Part shown: positions 1 to 13,000 of the stretch, piece by piece | How the letters are laid out: every line of letters begins with the position of its first letter | How positions within the stretch are numbered: the first letter of the stretch is position 1 | NCBI GenBank assembly: GCA_000727475.1 | Contig: KL647314.1 | Coordinates: 1,729,895 to 1,793,894, forward strand | Reading direction: 5' to 3' | Length of the DNA stretch: 64,000 nucleotides | Source of the DNA: Sarcocystis neurona | Lineage: Eukaryota; Apicomplexa; Conoidasida; Eucoccidiorida; Sarcocystidae | Notes under the pieces: model-generated | The model's database searches: none | Told to the model about the DNA's origin: nothing | Seen by the model: only the letters and a program-made list of their open reading frames with translations | Translations under genes and position numbers: made by a program

Positions 1-38
<38 letters not shown>

Positions 39-1493
39 CGAACTTTTCTGAATTGGCGGACCCGCACTGTGTTTGCGGGCAAACACGCATGCAGAATCCG
101 TGTATAAAGTATATTCGCATACGACTACGATTGCAGAGAGGAAGGCTGAAGATATGTGGAGAATATACGCAGCAGCCGTCTCAGAGTACCTTATGGCGCG
201 TAGGCTGCTCCTGTATGCATACGCACATGTGTACGTATATTCTGTACGTACAGATATCAGTAGTAGACTCTTGCGGAGCGCGATGCCTTGTGTAGACCTA
301 GGTCCGTACACAGGCAGGTGTGTACGCGAAATGGAAATTACATGTTTATTGATGCATAATATAAATATGCATATAAATGTCCATGAATCTGTCTATGCGC
401 ATATATGCAGGTGGACAGAGGCACACAGATACAGTCGAAGTATACATGCAAGAGGGATACCTTTTTCTTTGTATATAGTATCAATATGGATGTAGATGTC
501 TGTGTATCTGTATATGCGTATTTGCAGAGATGTACAGAGATACAGACTCTCAGTCGAAATGTGTACAGAGGCGGAATACGTATTTATTGATATACAATAT
601 GCATATGGCTATGGAGGTCTCTGCATCTGTCTACGCGCCTATATTATAGGTGGACGGAGACACAAACATACAGTCGAATTGCCTACGCAGGAGGAATACA
701 CTTCTATGTATACGGGCGTACCTAAACACAAACGGGTGGACGCGCTGCCCTGCAGCGGCTCGCGCGTGTGAAGCTGTAGGTTGTCGGTAGCTGCGTAGTA
801 CGGTGCTGCTGTCTTGCGCGCATGCCTTTTCTTGTGGCTCTCTGCATGCTGCCGGTGAGCACACCTCGCTCTTGCACTTTTTGTCTGGGTTGTACGTGAG
901 AGTCATTCTCTGAAGTTTACTATATCGTTCTTCCACTGCAAAAACCATTTGGCCGGGCCTGTAACTGCAGAACTCAGTTTCTGAGGAGGGTCTGAGTCAC
1001 CTTCCCCTCTTCCATGTTCAAATGTGTGTTGCGGGAGCAGTCAGGGGAAGAGGAGCTGCTTCCGCTGCTGGTTCCTCCCGTTGCTGCTGTTGCTCGCGCT
1101 CCTGCGCGCGGCTCTTGTTGCTGCTATCTTGACATTCCTCCTACGGCTGCTGTTGTTATTCCTGGTGCTGCTGCTGCTGCTGCGGCTGCTGCTTCTGCTT
1201 CGCTGCGGTGCTGCTGCTGCGCGCGCACTGCGTCTTCCTGCAGGTACGCACACCGGAGGAGACACTCTGAAGGTTCGACGATGTCTACTATTTCCTCCGC
1301 AGAAAACTCTCATTTTAACGCCATTGTACTTGCTGTCCGTGTAGGTCTAGACACGCACGTTGTATCGCTGCTAGTCCTACCGCTGCAGTAGCGGGTAGAA
1401 ACTTGCGTAACTCTCCTGCTGCCCAGCAGCGTGCTGCTCTTGAAGTGAAGCGAAAATTGCCGGCATCAGCTGCAGCTGGTCACAGCAGTTCCC
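1..1493. other. Spacer with microsatellites, no supported gene
   Basis: The first 33 bases are a pure TA run cut by the window edge. TA/TATG-rich DNA with a 120-bp tandem repeat follows to about 735. A more mixed stretch (740-1010) and a CTG/GCT-rich block (about 1060-1240) come next. Short open frames exist in several registers but none shows a recognisable protein or consistent codon use. The block from 1014 could be 5' flank or an upstream exon of the 1494-4022 candidate; I cannot show this. Confidence 0.6.
385..735. repeat. Tandem repeat, about 120 bp x 3
   Basis: Three diverged copies run head to tail. The landmark cagtcgaa recurs at 432, 551 and 671, giving periods of 119 and 120. Each copy also holds a tctgt-tatgcg block and a gga-atac block at matching offsets. 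The copies differ by many substitutions, so this is an old array, not an assembly duplication. Confidence 0.75.
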
Positions 1494-4022
1494 TTGACTT
1501 CCTGCGTGCAGCTGCTACAAGATTGCAACGACCTCCTCCCATGCCGCAGGTGCTTTGGCGCCATGTGGGCGGCATTCAACAGACAAGCGTTCAGAACTCG
1601 GCCGACTTCAGTAGCCAGAGCAGCACGAAAGTCAGCAGCAAGAGCAGCGCAAATAGCAGCAGGCCCACCAGCAGCAGCAGGTCGTAAAAAAGCAACAGCA
1701 GGAGGAGCAGCGGCACTGCCGCCGGGCGGGGGTGACCGACGCCGGTGGCTCTGCGCAGCCGCGCAGCGCCTGCGGCAACAACACCAGCAAATTTCGGAGA
1801 GGATTGTGCCGCTGCAACGTGAGCAGCAACAGCAGCGTAACACAGAAGAGCTGCTGCCTCACGCAAACGAAGGACGGTGCCAGCTGCTGCGGCAGCAGCA
1901 ACCGCAGCTGTCAGGCAAGGCGCTACCTTCGCACGACCAGTCAGTAGACAGCGTCGTGGGGCGGCAGCAGCAAGGGGCAGGTATTCAGCAGCAGTACGAG
2001 CCACGCCAGCACCACAGAGGGGGCACAGATCTACGACAGCAACAGCAGCAGGCGCCAGCAGAAGGTTCGCAGCAGCAGCTGCCACAGGAGGAGCAGCATG
2101 CAGCAGTTCTGTGGGGGCAGTCACAGGGCGGACAGCGGCTAGGTTCTCGTCGCCGGCAGCACGAGAAGCCAGGCGATGACTTGCTGCTGCATCAGCAGGC
2201 AGCAACGGGTCGGAGGCGGCAGCGATCCGCCGAAGACGACGCTGACAGGCGAAGGGGTACTGCCGCAGGCGACACACCTTCTTCTCCTTCCCTTCCCCCT
2301 GCTGCTGTTGCTGCAACAGGAGCCTCTGGTGCAGCAACTCCTGCGGCAGGACACGAAGCAACACCTTCAAGAGCAACTGCAGCAGACGCAGGAGCAACTG
2401 CAGCAGACACAGGAGCAACTGCAGCAGACGCAGGAGGAACTGCAGCAGAGGCAGCAGCAAGTGCGGCAGAGGGAGGGGCGACTGTTTTAGCAGACGCAGC
2501 AGCAGTGGCTACAGGTGCAGCCGCAGCCGGCGTAGCTGCAGCATACGCAGCACCGGTAGCTGGGACAGCAGCGGGTGATCCTGGCGTGACAGCTGCACAA
2601 GCCGACGCAGCACCTGCTGCGCTTATGGATCGGACGGGCACAGAAGACATCGGTACAGCGCGAGCAGACATATCAAAATTCAGCAAAGACGTTTTTCTTC
2701 CTTCTGCAGTACTTGCTGATGCACGCATGTGTATGACGCCCGCCCGTGCTGTTCCCTGTCGTAGTCTTCCTATTCCTCCAGCTGCTGCTGTTCCTGCGCA
2801 CCGCTCAGAAGAGTGCGGGAGCGGACCTGAGCCACGCTTCACACACGCCCGCGCTTCTGGCGTGGCTGCTGCTGCTGTCTCACGCGAGGCTGACGCCAGA
2901 GCACCTGCTGCGCCGAATAGTAATTCTACGCATTCTCTTGCCGCTGGTGTTGCCGCAGGAGCTCCCGCGGCTGCTGCTGCTCCCGCCGAACGCGCAGCTG
3001 TCGTTGATGTTGGCGCCACCAGTCCTGCTGCTGCCACAAAGGCTCCGTACGCTGTTCCCTTTTGCCGAATTCTCACCGCTGTCTCTCCCAAAAATTCACT
3101 AGTCTCTTCTACTTCTTCGTCGTCTCCCTCCTCCGCCTCCTCTGCGACAGCAGCAACAGCAGCAGGTAGTCGTGACTCGCTGCCTTCTGCTGCCTCGTCC
3201 GTCTTCGCATTTCCTGCGTCTGCTCCTCTTCTGCAGGACCTGCGCCGCTGGGCAGAAGCTGCTGCTGCTTCGTCTTCTTCGCCTGACGCTGGTTCATTCC
3301 AGCACAGCGGGCGGCAGCAACGCACTGCAAGAGCAGCAGCAGAACCTGTTGAGACAGCAACAGAGACCGCAGCGGCCGTCACAGCCACGGCCGCGGCAGC
3401 AACAGAAGCAGAAGGAGCACCGGTGTCGAAAACAGCAGTAGGAGCACGCACCCTAGCAATCCGAGCAGCGGCAGCAGTGGCGCCAGCAGCGGCGGAAGCA
3501 GCGGCAAGAAGACCAGCAGCAGCGGACAAGGAAGAGACAGCAGCAGCAACGAGTCTACGAGAAGAAGCAGAACCGGTGCCAGAAGCCGTCGCCGCAGCAG
3601 CTTCAAGTTTGCGAGAGTTCTTCGCGGCGCAGCAGCAGTGGGAAGAGTTGCTTCGACGTTATAGTGTGTTGTCAAAAGAACAGGAGGGGACTGCTTCCAG
3701 CAGCAGTAGCAGCTGCAGTGAACACCGCCGCAGCAGCAACGACTTCTCAAAAGCTGCTGCGGCAGCACTGCAGAAACGGGCAGCCGCAGAGGCAGCAGCA
3801 GAAGCGGATGAAAAAGCTGCAGCCGTTGCTGGGGCGCAACGCGTACACCGTGGAGTTTCACGTGAGGCTGCTGCGTCATGGCTAGAAGCAGCAGCACGAA
3901 GGGTCGGCCTGCAGCTGCCCGCGGCCCCTTCCTCTGCTGCTGCTGCTGCCCGTCCTTTTCGCGGTTCCCCCACAGCTACGAAATTGTCGGAGTCAAAGCC
4001 GTACACGTCAACTGCAAAATAG
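1494..4022 (+). CDS. Hypothetical Ala/Ser/Gln-rich protein (tentative)
   Basis: This is an uninterrupted 842-codon frame ending in TAG. Most of it is GCA/GCT-derived poly-Ala with Ser, Gln and Thr runs, the homopolymeric style common in Eimeria proteins. Less repetitive patches support coding: a helical segment near the C-terminus (residues about 700-730, containing the run WEELLRRYSVLSKEQ) and a segment around residues 385-420 with a mixed composition. No domain is recognisable. The start is arbitrary: the first ATG may lie inside an exon and there may be introns. CAG-type repeats leave several frames open on both strands, and a 445-codon minus-strand frame (2192-3529) with acidic stretches overlaps it, so the strand is not certain. 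Confidence 0.4.
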   Translation: MTSCVQLLQDCNDLLPCRRCFGAMWAAFNRQAFRTRPTSVARAARKSAARAAQIAAGPPAAAGRKKATAGGAAALPPGGGDRRRWLCAAAQRLRQQHQQISERIVPLQREQQQQRNTEELLPHANEGRCQLLRQQQPQLSGKALPSHDQSVDSVVGRQQQGAGIQQQYEPRQHHRGGTDLRQQQQQAPAEGSQQQLPQEEQHAAVLWGQSQGGQRLGSRRRQHEKPGDDLLLHQQAATGRRRQRSAEDDADRRRGTAAGDTPSSPSLPPAAVAATGASGAATPAAGHEATPSRATAADAGATAADTGATAADAGGTAAEAAASAAEGGATVLADAAAVATGAAAAGVAAAYAAPVAGTAAGDPGVTAAQADAAPAALMDRTGTEDIGTARADISKFSKDVFLPSAVLADARMCMTPARAVPCRSLPIPPAAAVPAHRSEECGSGPEPRFTHARASGVAAAAVSREADARAPAAPNSNSTHSLAAGVAAGAPAAAAAPAERAAVVDVGATSPAAATKAPYAVPFCRILTAVSPKNSLVSSTSSSSPSSASSATAATAAGSRDSLPSAASSVFAFPASAPLLQDLRRWAEAAAASSSSPDAGSFQHSGRQQRTARAAAEPVETATETAAAVTATAAAATEAEGAPVSKTAVGARTLAIRAAAAVAPAAAEAAARRPAAADKEETAAATSLREEAEPVPEAVAAAASSLREFFAAQQQWEELLRRYSVLSKEQEGTASSSSSSCSEHRRSSNDFSKAAAAALQKRAAAEAAAEADEKAAAVAGAQRVHRGVSREAAASWLEAAARRVGLQLPAAPSSAAAAARPFRGSPTATKLSESKPYTSTAK

Positions 4023-6757
4023 GCCAGTGGACGTAGGTCGCCGTGCTGCAACGGAGTATACCATACACATGCTTCTTCGTGGAGCCACCTGTTTCTCTGT
4101 ATCGACGTACACACGTGGGCATACACATGTGTATAGATATGTGTATATATGCACGCCTTGGTCTATATATGTATGTATATAGAAGAATTTAGTCGTATTG
4201 CTCGGCGCCTCTCTCTGTTAATATAGACAAATAGCCGCACGACAAATTGGAGCTACGTTTGCGGCGGTACGTTTTTTCGGCGCATGCAGGTGCTGACTCA
4301 CTCGAGACATGAAATTTTTGCCCAAGTACATTTACATATCTTTGTGTGTGTATCCGCGAATAACCCTGTCCTGGCATCTGCTTGCTGTTGTATACATTAA
4401 TCTGCATATCCTGTGTCCTTGCATCCGTCTGCAGTTGCCTACCTATATCTAGACAAGTAATACATATATGTGCTTATCTCTGTACCAGTATATCTATCTC
4501 TCTGTATATACCTGTGTCTGTATGTTTTTACCTGTATTTCTACACAGTATGTGCATATTTGTACATCTAAAGATTTATATCTGTTTGGTTATATATATGT
4601 TTATATCCATGAGTCGATATCAGTAACAACTCTATATCGATATCTCTGTATCGACTTACGTATACTTGTGTGTGAGTATGTATATATATATATATTTCCG
4701 CGTAGGTATATGGGCGTGCAAGCACTTGTCATGGGTGCAGGGACCAAGGTAGTGAGGTTGAGACTGTGACTGCGTAGACCCGCCGGAGGAACGGCGGTTC
4801 CGAAGAACAGTAGCAGCAGCAGCAGCTGCATCGCTGCCTGCCACGCGTAAAGAGTATTAGAAACAGCAGAAGCAGCAACAGTTGTAGTGCCAGTTGGTGA
4901 TTAGCGACGGCTACACAGTAGCAGCAGCAGCAGCCGCGCCAGCAGCTGCAGTGAGAGAGTAGCAGCAGCTAGAGAAGTGGCAGTGAGAGAAGCAGCAGCA
5001 GCGAAAGAAGCAGCAGTGAGAGCAGCAGCAGCAGCAGCGAGGACACCAGCAGCCGATGTGGACGAGGTTCGACGTGGTGGCGCCGTGGATTCCACTGCGT
5101 CTGAGATGCAGCGTCAGCGCTGAGCGAACTACATGAACGATTCCCCTAGACCGTCCATTGTCTGTAGACAGCACCTGTCTAATACGTAGAGATGTTGCAA
5201 CTACATATATTTGTTTGCGGGTAGACCTGCTATTTGTGCTCTCTGTAAGCACCCTGAGGTCGACTGCAGAGTGGGCAATGGCGCTGTGAGCAGCGTCGGC
5301 ATCACTTCTTGATCAAAACAGGAACCTCAACTGCAGCGGCGGTAGCAGTGATACACGTATATATGGACGCATCCACACGTACATATATGTATACATCTAT
5401 ATACGTATATCTGTATATAGGGATGCGTAGGGCATTTTATAGGTGAGTTTGATGTGTGCATACATATGTTTAGATGTATGTATATGGACGTCTGCATGCG
5501 TAACATCAGAAGGAGTCTTGGAAGCGCGTGTGAGGATGTCTTTGTATTCGCCCTGATTGTAGAGTGCCGCTTGTGCAGACGAGTACCCTAGGCTTGTTGT
5601 AATGCGTAACAGCGCAGAACGCAGTAGCACAACTCACAGGTGCGGCGGGGGGTGACGCGGCTTTTTCCTTGAGGAGCTAAATCAGCAGCAAACCCGCGTT
5701 GGACAGCCTCAACAGTTCGACACCAGCAGCAGCGGCACAGTGCGAGGTGCTTTTTTTAAAGAAGTGGAGGGGCCTTGCCGATTTGCTTATCCTTTTTGCC
5801 GGGGTGGAACGGCAGCCGCAGCAGCAGAGATACAAAAGATAGCAGAACAGCAGCGTGTAGATCACTGCTGAAAACCTGTCGCAGCAGCACGCGTGCGCCT
5901 GCAGCGGGAAGAACAGCGACGGCGCAAGCCGTCGCAGGAGTATCACCAGCACCACCAGCCGTACACACGCAGCAACAGCAGTCGCACACGCCGCAGCGAC
6001 AGCATCCGCAGCACGTCGCCTCCGTCTCTCCCCGAATTGTGGCATGCACCGCAGGCACCGCTTCGTGCGAATCACCTGCAGTCGTTTCGTGAACTCGATA
6101 CAACGAAGACGAGCCCCATACTCGTGGTCCCGTCTGTCGCACGAAGCATGCAGACTGCCTGCTCACGTTTAAAAAAAAAATTAGCAGCTCGACGAAACAC
6201 ACATACGGTTTCACAACACCCAGCACCAACCTACATAGACATTTGTACACACATACATATATATATACACACACACACACCTACACAAAGAATATTTACA
6301 CATGTGTACGTGTGGAAGAACGTGTGTCTGCGTATCGCATGCCGGTCTGCTGAAAACACAGAGCACTCGCATATATTATATAAATCATACATATATATGT
6401 ATACACACGTACTTGCACATACGTGCTTGTGACGTATGTTTGGGCTCTCGCTTGTGCACATGTGCACCCGTACGCGAGCGGTGTGAAACAGCATCATCTA
6501 TTAATGTATGTAACATATACGTATTCACAGACATAGGCGTATTACTCCGAAAGTCAATTCACAGCGGCTACAGAGATTCTTTGGTGGGCTTCCTCCACGA
6601 GGAAGATTGGCTGGCTGTCACCACGTGGTAGTTCGTCTTCTGGACTCTTTGAGCTTGGAGAGCTCTAATGCTATTGCTGCTCCTTTGAGGCTGCTACTGC
6701 TGCTGCTATGCGCTGGTGGCGCTCCCCTGCCGCCGCTGCAAAGGTCGGCTGTTGCGC
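4023..6757. other. Spacer: TA/CA microsatellites and a CAG block
   Basis: TATG/TA repeats fill 4100-4700. A CAG-rich block follows at 4805-5050. More TA/CATA sequence fills 5340-5500 and 6230-6420. A less repetitive, GC-richer island at about 5800-6170 has open frames on both strands with mixed composition and might hold an exon, but I found no convincing match or splice pair. No gene is called. Confidence 0.5.
4805..5050. repeat. CAG trinucleotide-rich block
   Basis: Interrupted (CAG)n runs alternate with gtgagagaag-type segments. The pattern is similar to blocks elsewhere in the window and lies outside any gene I can support. Confidence 0.7.
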
Positions 6758-7030
6758 CTACTGCTGGTGAGCATGCTCCTCCTGCCGTGACTGCAGCTGC
6801 ACTTGCTGCTGCTGCTTCGGCTGCTCGACAGTCCTAAAATGCTCCGCGCGAGTTTCTATCCTGACGACGCGCCACCTTCTTGCTGTTTCTCCACGTGACC
6901 TCGGCGCTGCTGCCGCAGTGCCTTCCGTATCCTGCAGCTCCTGCTGCCGAATGCCGACAAACAGCTGTTGCCATTGTCCGTACCACGCGAATTCCTCCCC
7001 GTGCTGCCGGTGTCGCAGCAGCCCCCCTTC
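6758..7030 (-). CDS. INTS11: Probable INTS11 terminal exon
   Basis: An open segment ending in TAG at 6758-6760. It has mixed composition before a Gln-rich tail and includes [20 protein letters not shown] and [16 protein letters not shown] gtgcgtgag acceptor puts it in phase 0, as the exon 10 donor requires, and the INTS11 family does end shortly after the block in exon 10. No residue-level match to the family end could be shown, so it could be part of a separate minus-strand gene. Confidence 0.45.
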   Translation of the reverse strand, partial: EGGLLRHRQHGEEFAWYGQWQQLFVGIRQQELQDTEGTAAAAPRSRGETARRWRVVRIETRAEHFRTVEQPKQQQQVQLQSRQEEHAHQQ

Positions 7031-10000
7031 CTCACGCACATATATATGTATATATATAAGTGTATTTATATTTCTCTGTATGCCTCTCTCTAAATCTCTG
7101 TCTCTACGTCTTTCTGTATCTATATCTGTCATTACTGGATATATGCCAGTTTCTGTGCCGTTGAGGGCACTGGCGTAACACACGGATACCCACACATTAC
7201 CACTCCATATTTATATATATATATATTTATATCTATTTATATTTATATGTATATACATATGTACATGTGCACACTTCTATGTGCTGGCAGCGCTTCATTT
7301 CTCTTTAAAGGGGAAAGGTCGTGCTACGCAGTCGCAGCAGATGCAGGAGGTATTTTGTTGTGTTCGTCAAAGGCAGCAAAGAAGTCCACGAAAACGGCAA
7401 CAGCGCTGTCGGGGACGTCGTCCTGCACAGCAAAGGCAGCACAAGACTCAAGCGGCTGCAGATGAATGCATGCATTACATAGACATACACATATATACAG
7501 GCACCACACAGATATGCGTATATACATATGTGTACAGACGTATGTGTACGCACTTGCAGATCAACGAATGCATATTCGTAAATCGCAGCAGACGCGCAAC
7601 AATCAAACCCTCACCAACAGGAAGAAGGCGTGAATCGCCACATACGCATAATTATATACCTAAACATACATCTAGTATATACGTATCTACCTATCTATGT
7701 CTCTCTCTCTCTATATATGTATGTATGTCGTTTGTAGAGATGAAAGGAATCCGTTACAGTGTGTAGTGCCGTCGCGTCTTAGAAGTAGACAGACCCGTGT
7801 GTGTTACTCTTCAGCCCATACAGCTGTTCGTCTTGCACAGATCAGTACACGTGTATGTACATATATATATATATATATACGTACATGTATAGACCCTATG
7901 CTGCTAGACACGTGCACACGTAGATATATTTATATGTATGTATACGTACGTATATAAAAAGTGCACGAAGGAAGTCGGTTGCACGCACAAGCATATCCAC
8001 GTAGTATAAAGGTTGCGACTGCAGCAGACACCTCAGAGAAAGCACTCGCAGTTGTAGATATGTATATCTACACACACACACACACACACAAGCACGTACA
8101 TAAGAGTCTATATATCTACGTATGTATATGTGTGTGTAAATACGTATGCACACATGTATCGCAGGGCACACATGTCTTTACTACGTATATCTACATGTAT
8201 GTATACACATAGATATATAATTGTATCACATGCACACACCCACACACGAGTGCGCATGCATGCACGTATATATACATATATCTACGTATGTACACGCATA
8301 TACATATGCATACACGTATATGTGCATACACATGTCTGTATCTCTTACATACATCTAAATGTCTCCCTCTCTCCCTCCATGCCTCTCTCTACCTGCGGCT
8401 AACTCTTTTTGCGGAGGGGCGTGCATATGTTCGACCACCCTGCAGAAAGTCACGCGTGTGTCTACAGCTTCTTTCCTTCACAAGGACTAGACTGACAAAC
8501 TGCAAAACACCGGGTCCTGCAGTAGCGAACACCCACGACCGCCTCTGCTGCTTCGACAGCAGGCCGGTCGGACAGTCGCAGTGAGACTACTCTTTCTTCT
8601 TCCTATTATGCGAGATTCTGTCGTTTCTCGTTTCTTTTCCCCGGCAGCATCTCGACCCTCTTACCAAGAGTCTTCCTACACACTCTTACACACACACACA
8701 CGTAAGGCCGCCTTTTCTCTCGCTACCTCTCTCTCTGTTTCTCTCTCTCTTTTCCTCTCTCCCTCTATACACACGTAGTAGACACGTACATCTGTACTGG
8801 GGCATGTGGACGTACAAGCACATACGCATGCATATGTGTACATATATATGTACATGAAGAGAGAGAGAGGTTGAGGGTGACGCAGGCACAGAATGCCGCA
8901 GGAAGATAGACATTTGCAGTTCACGTTTCTGCATGCGTGTGGACATGCAGACCTCCGTGCAGGAACGTAGAGGCATACGTCTACACATACATAAATATAT
9001 GTGTACGTGTTTTGGTGATCAGGTATAAAACTGCATACCTGCTCAGCCCACTGCATGCGCAGAGTCTGCTTCCCGTCATGCACTGCCACCAGAGAAAGGA
9101 AGGAAACGCGAACGGCCTCTCCTGTTGAGTCCTGCTGCTCAAGCTCCTCTTCTGTGGCGGCATCCGCTGCTGCCGTCGCTGTTGCTGCAGCTCCTGTTTT
9201 GCACGCAGCTGCTCCTGCTGACTTTGGTGCTGCTTGTGGGCCTGCTGCTGCTCCTTCCTCTGCGGCTGATGCTGTTGTTGTTCCTGCTGCTGCCGCTGTG
9301 GAACAAGTGGGTCCTTGAGTTGCTGCTGGTGCTGCTCCTGCTCCCTCAGCAGCGGCTGCTGAGGCTGCCGCTGCTTCGCTGCTCGAGAAGCCCGGTCCTG
9401 TCTCTGCACGTGCTGCAGTGGTAGGTTTCGCTACTGCTGCTGCTGCTGCGGCGACTTCTCCCGGTGTTATACAGGCTGCAGCGGGTTGACATCCTGCTGT
9501 TGCAGCTGCGTCTTTTTCGACTGCCTTCGCTGCTGCTGCTCCTGCTGCTGCTCCTCCTCCTCCTGCGCATGCGACACCCTCGCCTAGCCACACTGGCGCA
9601 TGCACAGCTTCTACTCTCACTGAGGGGCCAAGTTCCAAGACCGGAGGAAGCTGGGCACCGACACCTTCTTTGCCAGCGCTGTTGCTGCCGTCTCTGCTAT
9701 CGCTGCTGCCGCCGTGAAGCGTCTCACCTGCCTGCTGCTGCTTCACCTGCTGCTGAAAGGCGCTGCGGCAGTAGACGATGTATTCGAAGAACAGCTGCAG
9801 CAGCGTTTGAAACGCAGAGAATCGGATCTGCACCTGCTGGCTATAGCGAACACTATGCAAGGCAAGAAAAGATGGCACTGCAGAAACTTGGTCAGAGAGT
9901 CTCATCATTTCCTTCTCCTTCTCCTCCTCTTCCTCCTCCTCCTGCAACAGCAGCTGTTGCACCTGCTGCTGCGTATCTTCTTGACTTCCCTGCTGCTGCT

Positions 10001-13000
10001 TCTGCTGATCGCTTCCCTGAAGCAGGCCCAGAGGAGGCGCTGGCTGTCGCCAGGGGTCCTGCAGGTGCGAGAGCTGCTGTGACGGTGGCTGCAGCAGCAA
10101 CCGCTGTTTCTGCTGCTTGTCCGGCAGCAACTGGTTCGGTTGCTGCAGAGTCTGCGTCCTTCTCGTGAAGGACTGTTGACGCAGCAGCAACAGGGAACCT
10201 GCGCCCAGCAGCGTCGCAGCAACAGCGGCAGAGCGAAGCGTTTGCACGTCTATAATAAGCGTGCGCATGCAATCAGCTCCATACGCGCCTTCAGCGTCGG
10301 CAGCGTCACCAAGACAACTGCCGCCCTCAGCAGGCGGCGCCTGCTGCTCCGGCAGCTGCAGAGGCGCAGCAGGACGAGTCCCAGAAGAAGCAGCAGCAGT
10401 AGACAAGAAAAGATTAAAGAGCACTGCAGGCGGGCACTGCAGTACAGGGAAATATCGCGGCAACAGATCTGCAGGCAGCAACGCAGCGTCGCGTGCGCGG
10501 GAAGCAGCTCCTGCAGCCTTCCCACCTTCGCCGACGCCACTGCTCCCAGGTATGCCATGTACACTTCTGCTGCTGCTGCTTCTTCTGCCGTCTTCCCTGC
10601 TGCCACAAATGCCGACAAAGATGTCGTTGCTGCTGCTTCCGCTCTCGCTAGCAGCGCTGCTGCTGCTCGGTACAGTGCTGCTGCTGCTGCTGGAGAGAGA
10701 AGACAAGGAAGAGCAACCTTCCGAGACCGGCGGGAAGAGCAGGCAGTCTGACGCCTCGGAGAGAATTTCTCTCAGCTGCAGCAGCAGATGCAACAAAACA
10801 TCGACGTGTCCTGCTACACCCCTTTTCCACCCAAGTAACTTCCCTGTAGAGCGTGGACGCACTACGACGGCTGCAACTGGGCTCAGACACACGTACGTAT
10901 ACATATATATATAAAGACAAGCACAGACAGGAATATGTATATTTATATATATATATATATACATTGATAAATAGAAATTGGGACAAATACACATGTGTAT
11001 AAATGTATACGTGTCAAAACAAATACGGAATACCGACTACATCGCTCGTACAGCTCTATACAGAAACGTGTATCTTCTATATAGAGCACTCACGCGCATC
11101 TTCTTTACAAGAAGTTTTCACGACCACACACATATATGCACACATGTAGAAATCTTGGCATATCATCTTTTGGACGATGGCAAAACATAACCAAGTACTT
11201 TCGAGGCTTCTCCATTCAACGCGATGTCTAGCTGCCTCTTGCTAGACAGCAGCAAGCAACAGGATCTTCGTGATACACCAAGAAGAGGTCTCGCTACGCA
11301 TCTCCTGCCGCGCCGTAGTAAACCTCGCAACAGATGCAGCGTGCCAGTCTGTGCCCCACGAGCAAAACACTTGCAGCGCGCCACGTCTGCACCGAAGAAG
11401 AGGGGGCGTCTTGTGACTCACTCCCGAGAAAAAGAACAAACGCATGCACAGGACAAAACAACGCCGAAGGTTGAGATGTACTTCTCTTGCAAAAGCCGCG
11501 GGAAGAGGGCTGCTGGTTCGGCAGAAATAGAGAGAGAGGGAGCAAAGTAATGCGGCACGTCTTTTGGAGAAAAGGGCACGGGAAGATGCCGGCGGACGAC
11601 GACTGACGCACCTGCTGAACTGCCCCTCGCTAATGGAAAGGCATGCAGCCGTCTTTGATAGCAGTTGGTACGTGCCCTCACGTGTGAAGGCAGCACACAT
11701 GCATGTGCCATGGCAGCACATATGCATCTGGCGTCACACACCAGCAATGTAAGCAACTCTCTGTATGTGAAAACAGGCACATACATGTACACATATAGGT
11801 GTATACGTACATATATCTATATCTATCTATCTATATATATATATATATCAATAGGAGAGAGACTGACAGAGAGACAGACGGGCACGCAGACAGATAGACA
11901 AACACCCGCGTCGGGTTCTACTACTACTGCTACTACGACTACTACAAGCACTACTACAACAAGTACTACTACTACAACTACAACAACAACTACTACTACT
12001 GGGACGCAGCTGCATATGATTCTCCATACGCGCAGTAGCGTTGGCCAGGAGGAGCACGTGCCTCGTTGTCGGATATCCAGAAACATACACACACACACAC
12101 ACACCTATTTCTGCAGAAGCGCTCCTGGAAGGAAATAGAAAGGAGGGAGAACAGGGAAGAATTTCCTCTCTTACGGCAGGGTCAGCAGCGAAGCAACTCT
12201 GCAGCAGCTGCTGCGTCTCTTGTCTCCGAGCAGCACTGCTGCCCAGTCGAAAGGGACAAGAAACAGCAGTTGCGACGTCAACAGCGGCAGCGAGAAGGTT
12301 GCGGTGTACGTACACCGGAGCGAGCTCCTGTGGCGTCTCCAGCGGGATTGAAATTGTCTGCCCCGTTGCAGGGGTGTACACCTATTCGATCATCACGGCA
12401 GACGCATGCAGGGAGCTGTAGCGTATCACGCCATACATGCATACATACATACATACATACACATATAGATGAATGCTGAGGAAACACGTTGCCTCCTCGT
12501 GGTAGGTGTACAGTTCTATATACACACACATATACAGATATATTCTACGTGACGCGTTCAATGGCCGTATACACATATATATATGCACATATGTGTATAT
12601 ATAAACATACATTCTATTTGTAGACGTACAAAGGCGCACACGTTCATACACATATGCTACACCTGTACACATCTAAAGGAATGCATATCCACATACATAT
12701 ATATACACGCATGTGCTCTACATGTACGCGCACAAAGGCCTGTATACATATATATATATATACACAGGTGCAGGGGCATACATATATAAATATATATTAC
12801 TTGCACACGGACAGAGGCGTGCATAAGTGTATGCAGCGGGAATCCAAGGGATGAAGAGAGAACAGATCCCACTGCAAACAACAGCAGCAGACGCTGTTGT
12901 GAAAACAGACGTAAATCTTCTGTACACACACACAGCAGCCAGCGGCAGACAGGTGTATCTACGTATCGACCGACCCATACACATATCACCAACGACACAT

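Noticed and set aside
11915..12000. Thr-rich (ACT/ACA)n plus-strand frame
   Set aside because: A plain CTA/ACT trinucleotide microsatellite inside an INTS11 intron.
12410..12470. Regular short repeats that might suggest a CRISPR array
   Set aside because: They are microsatellites (catacata) without spacers, in a eukaryotic genome.
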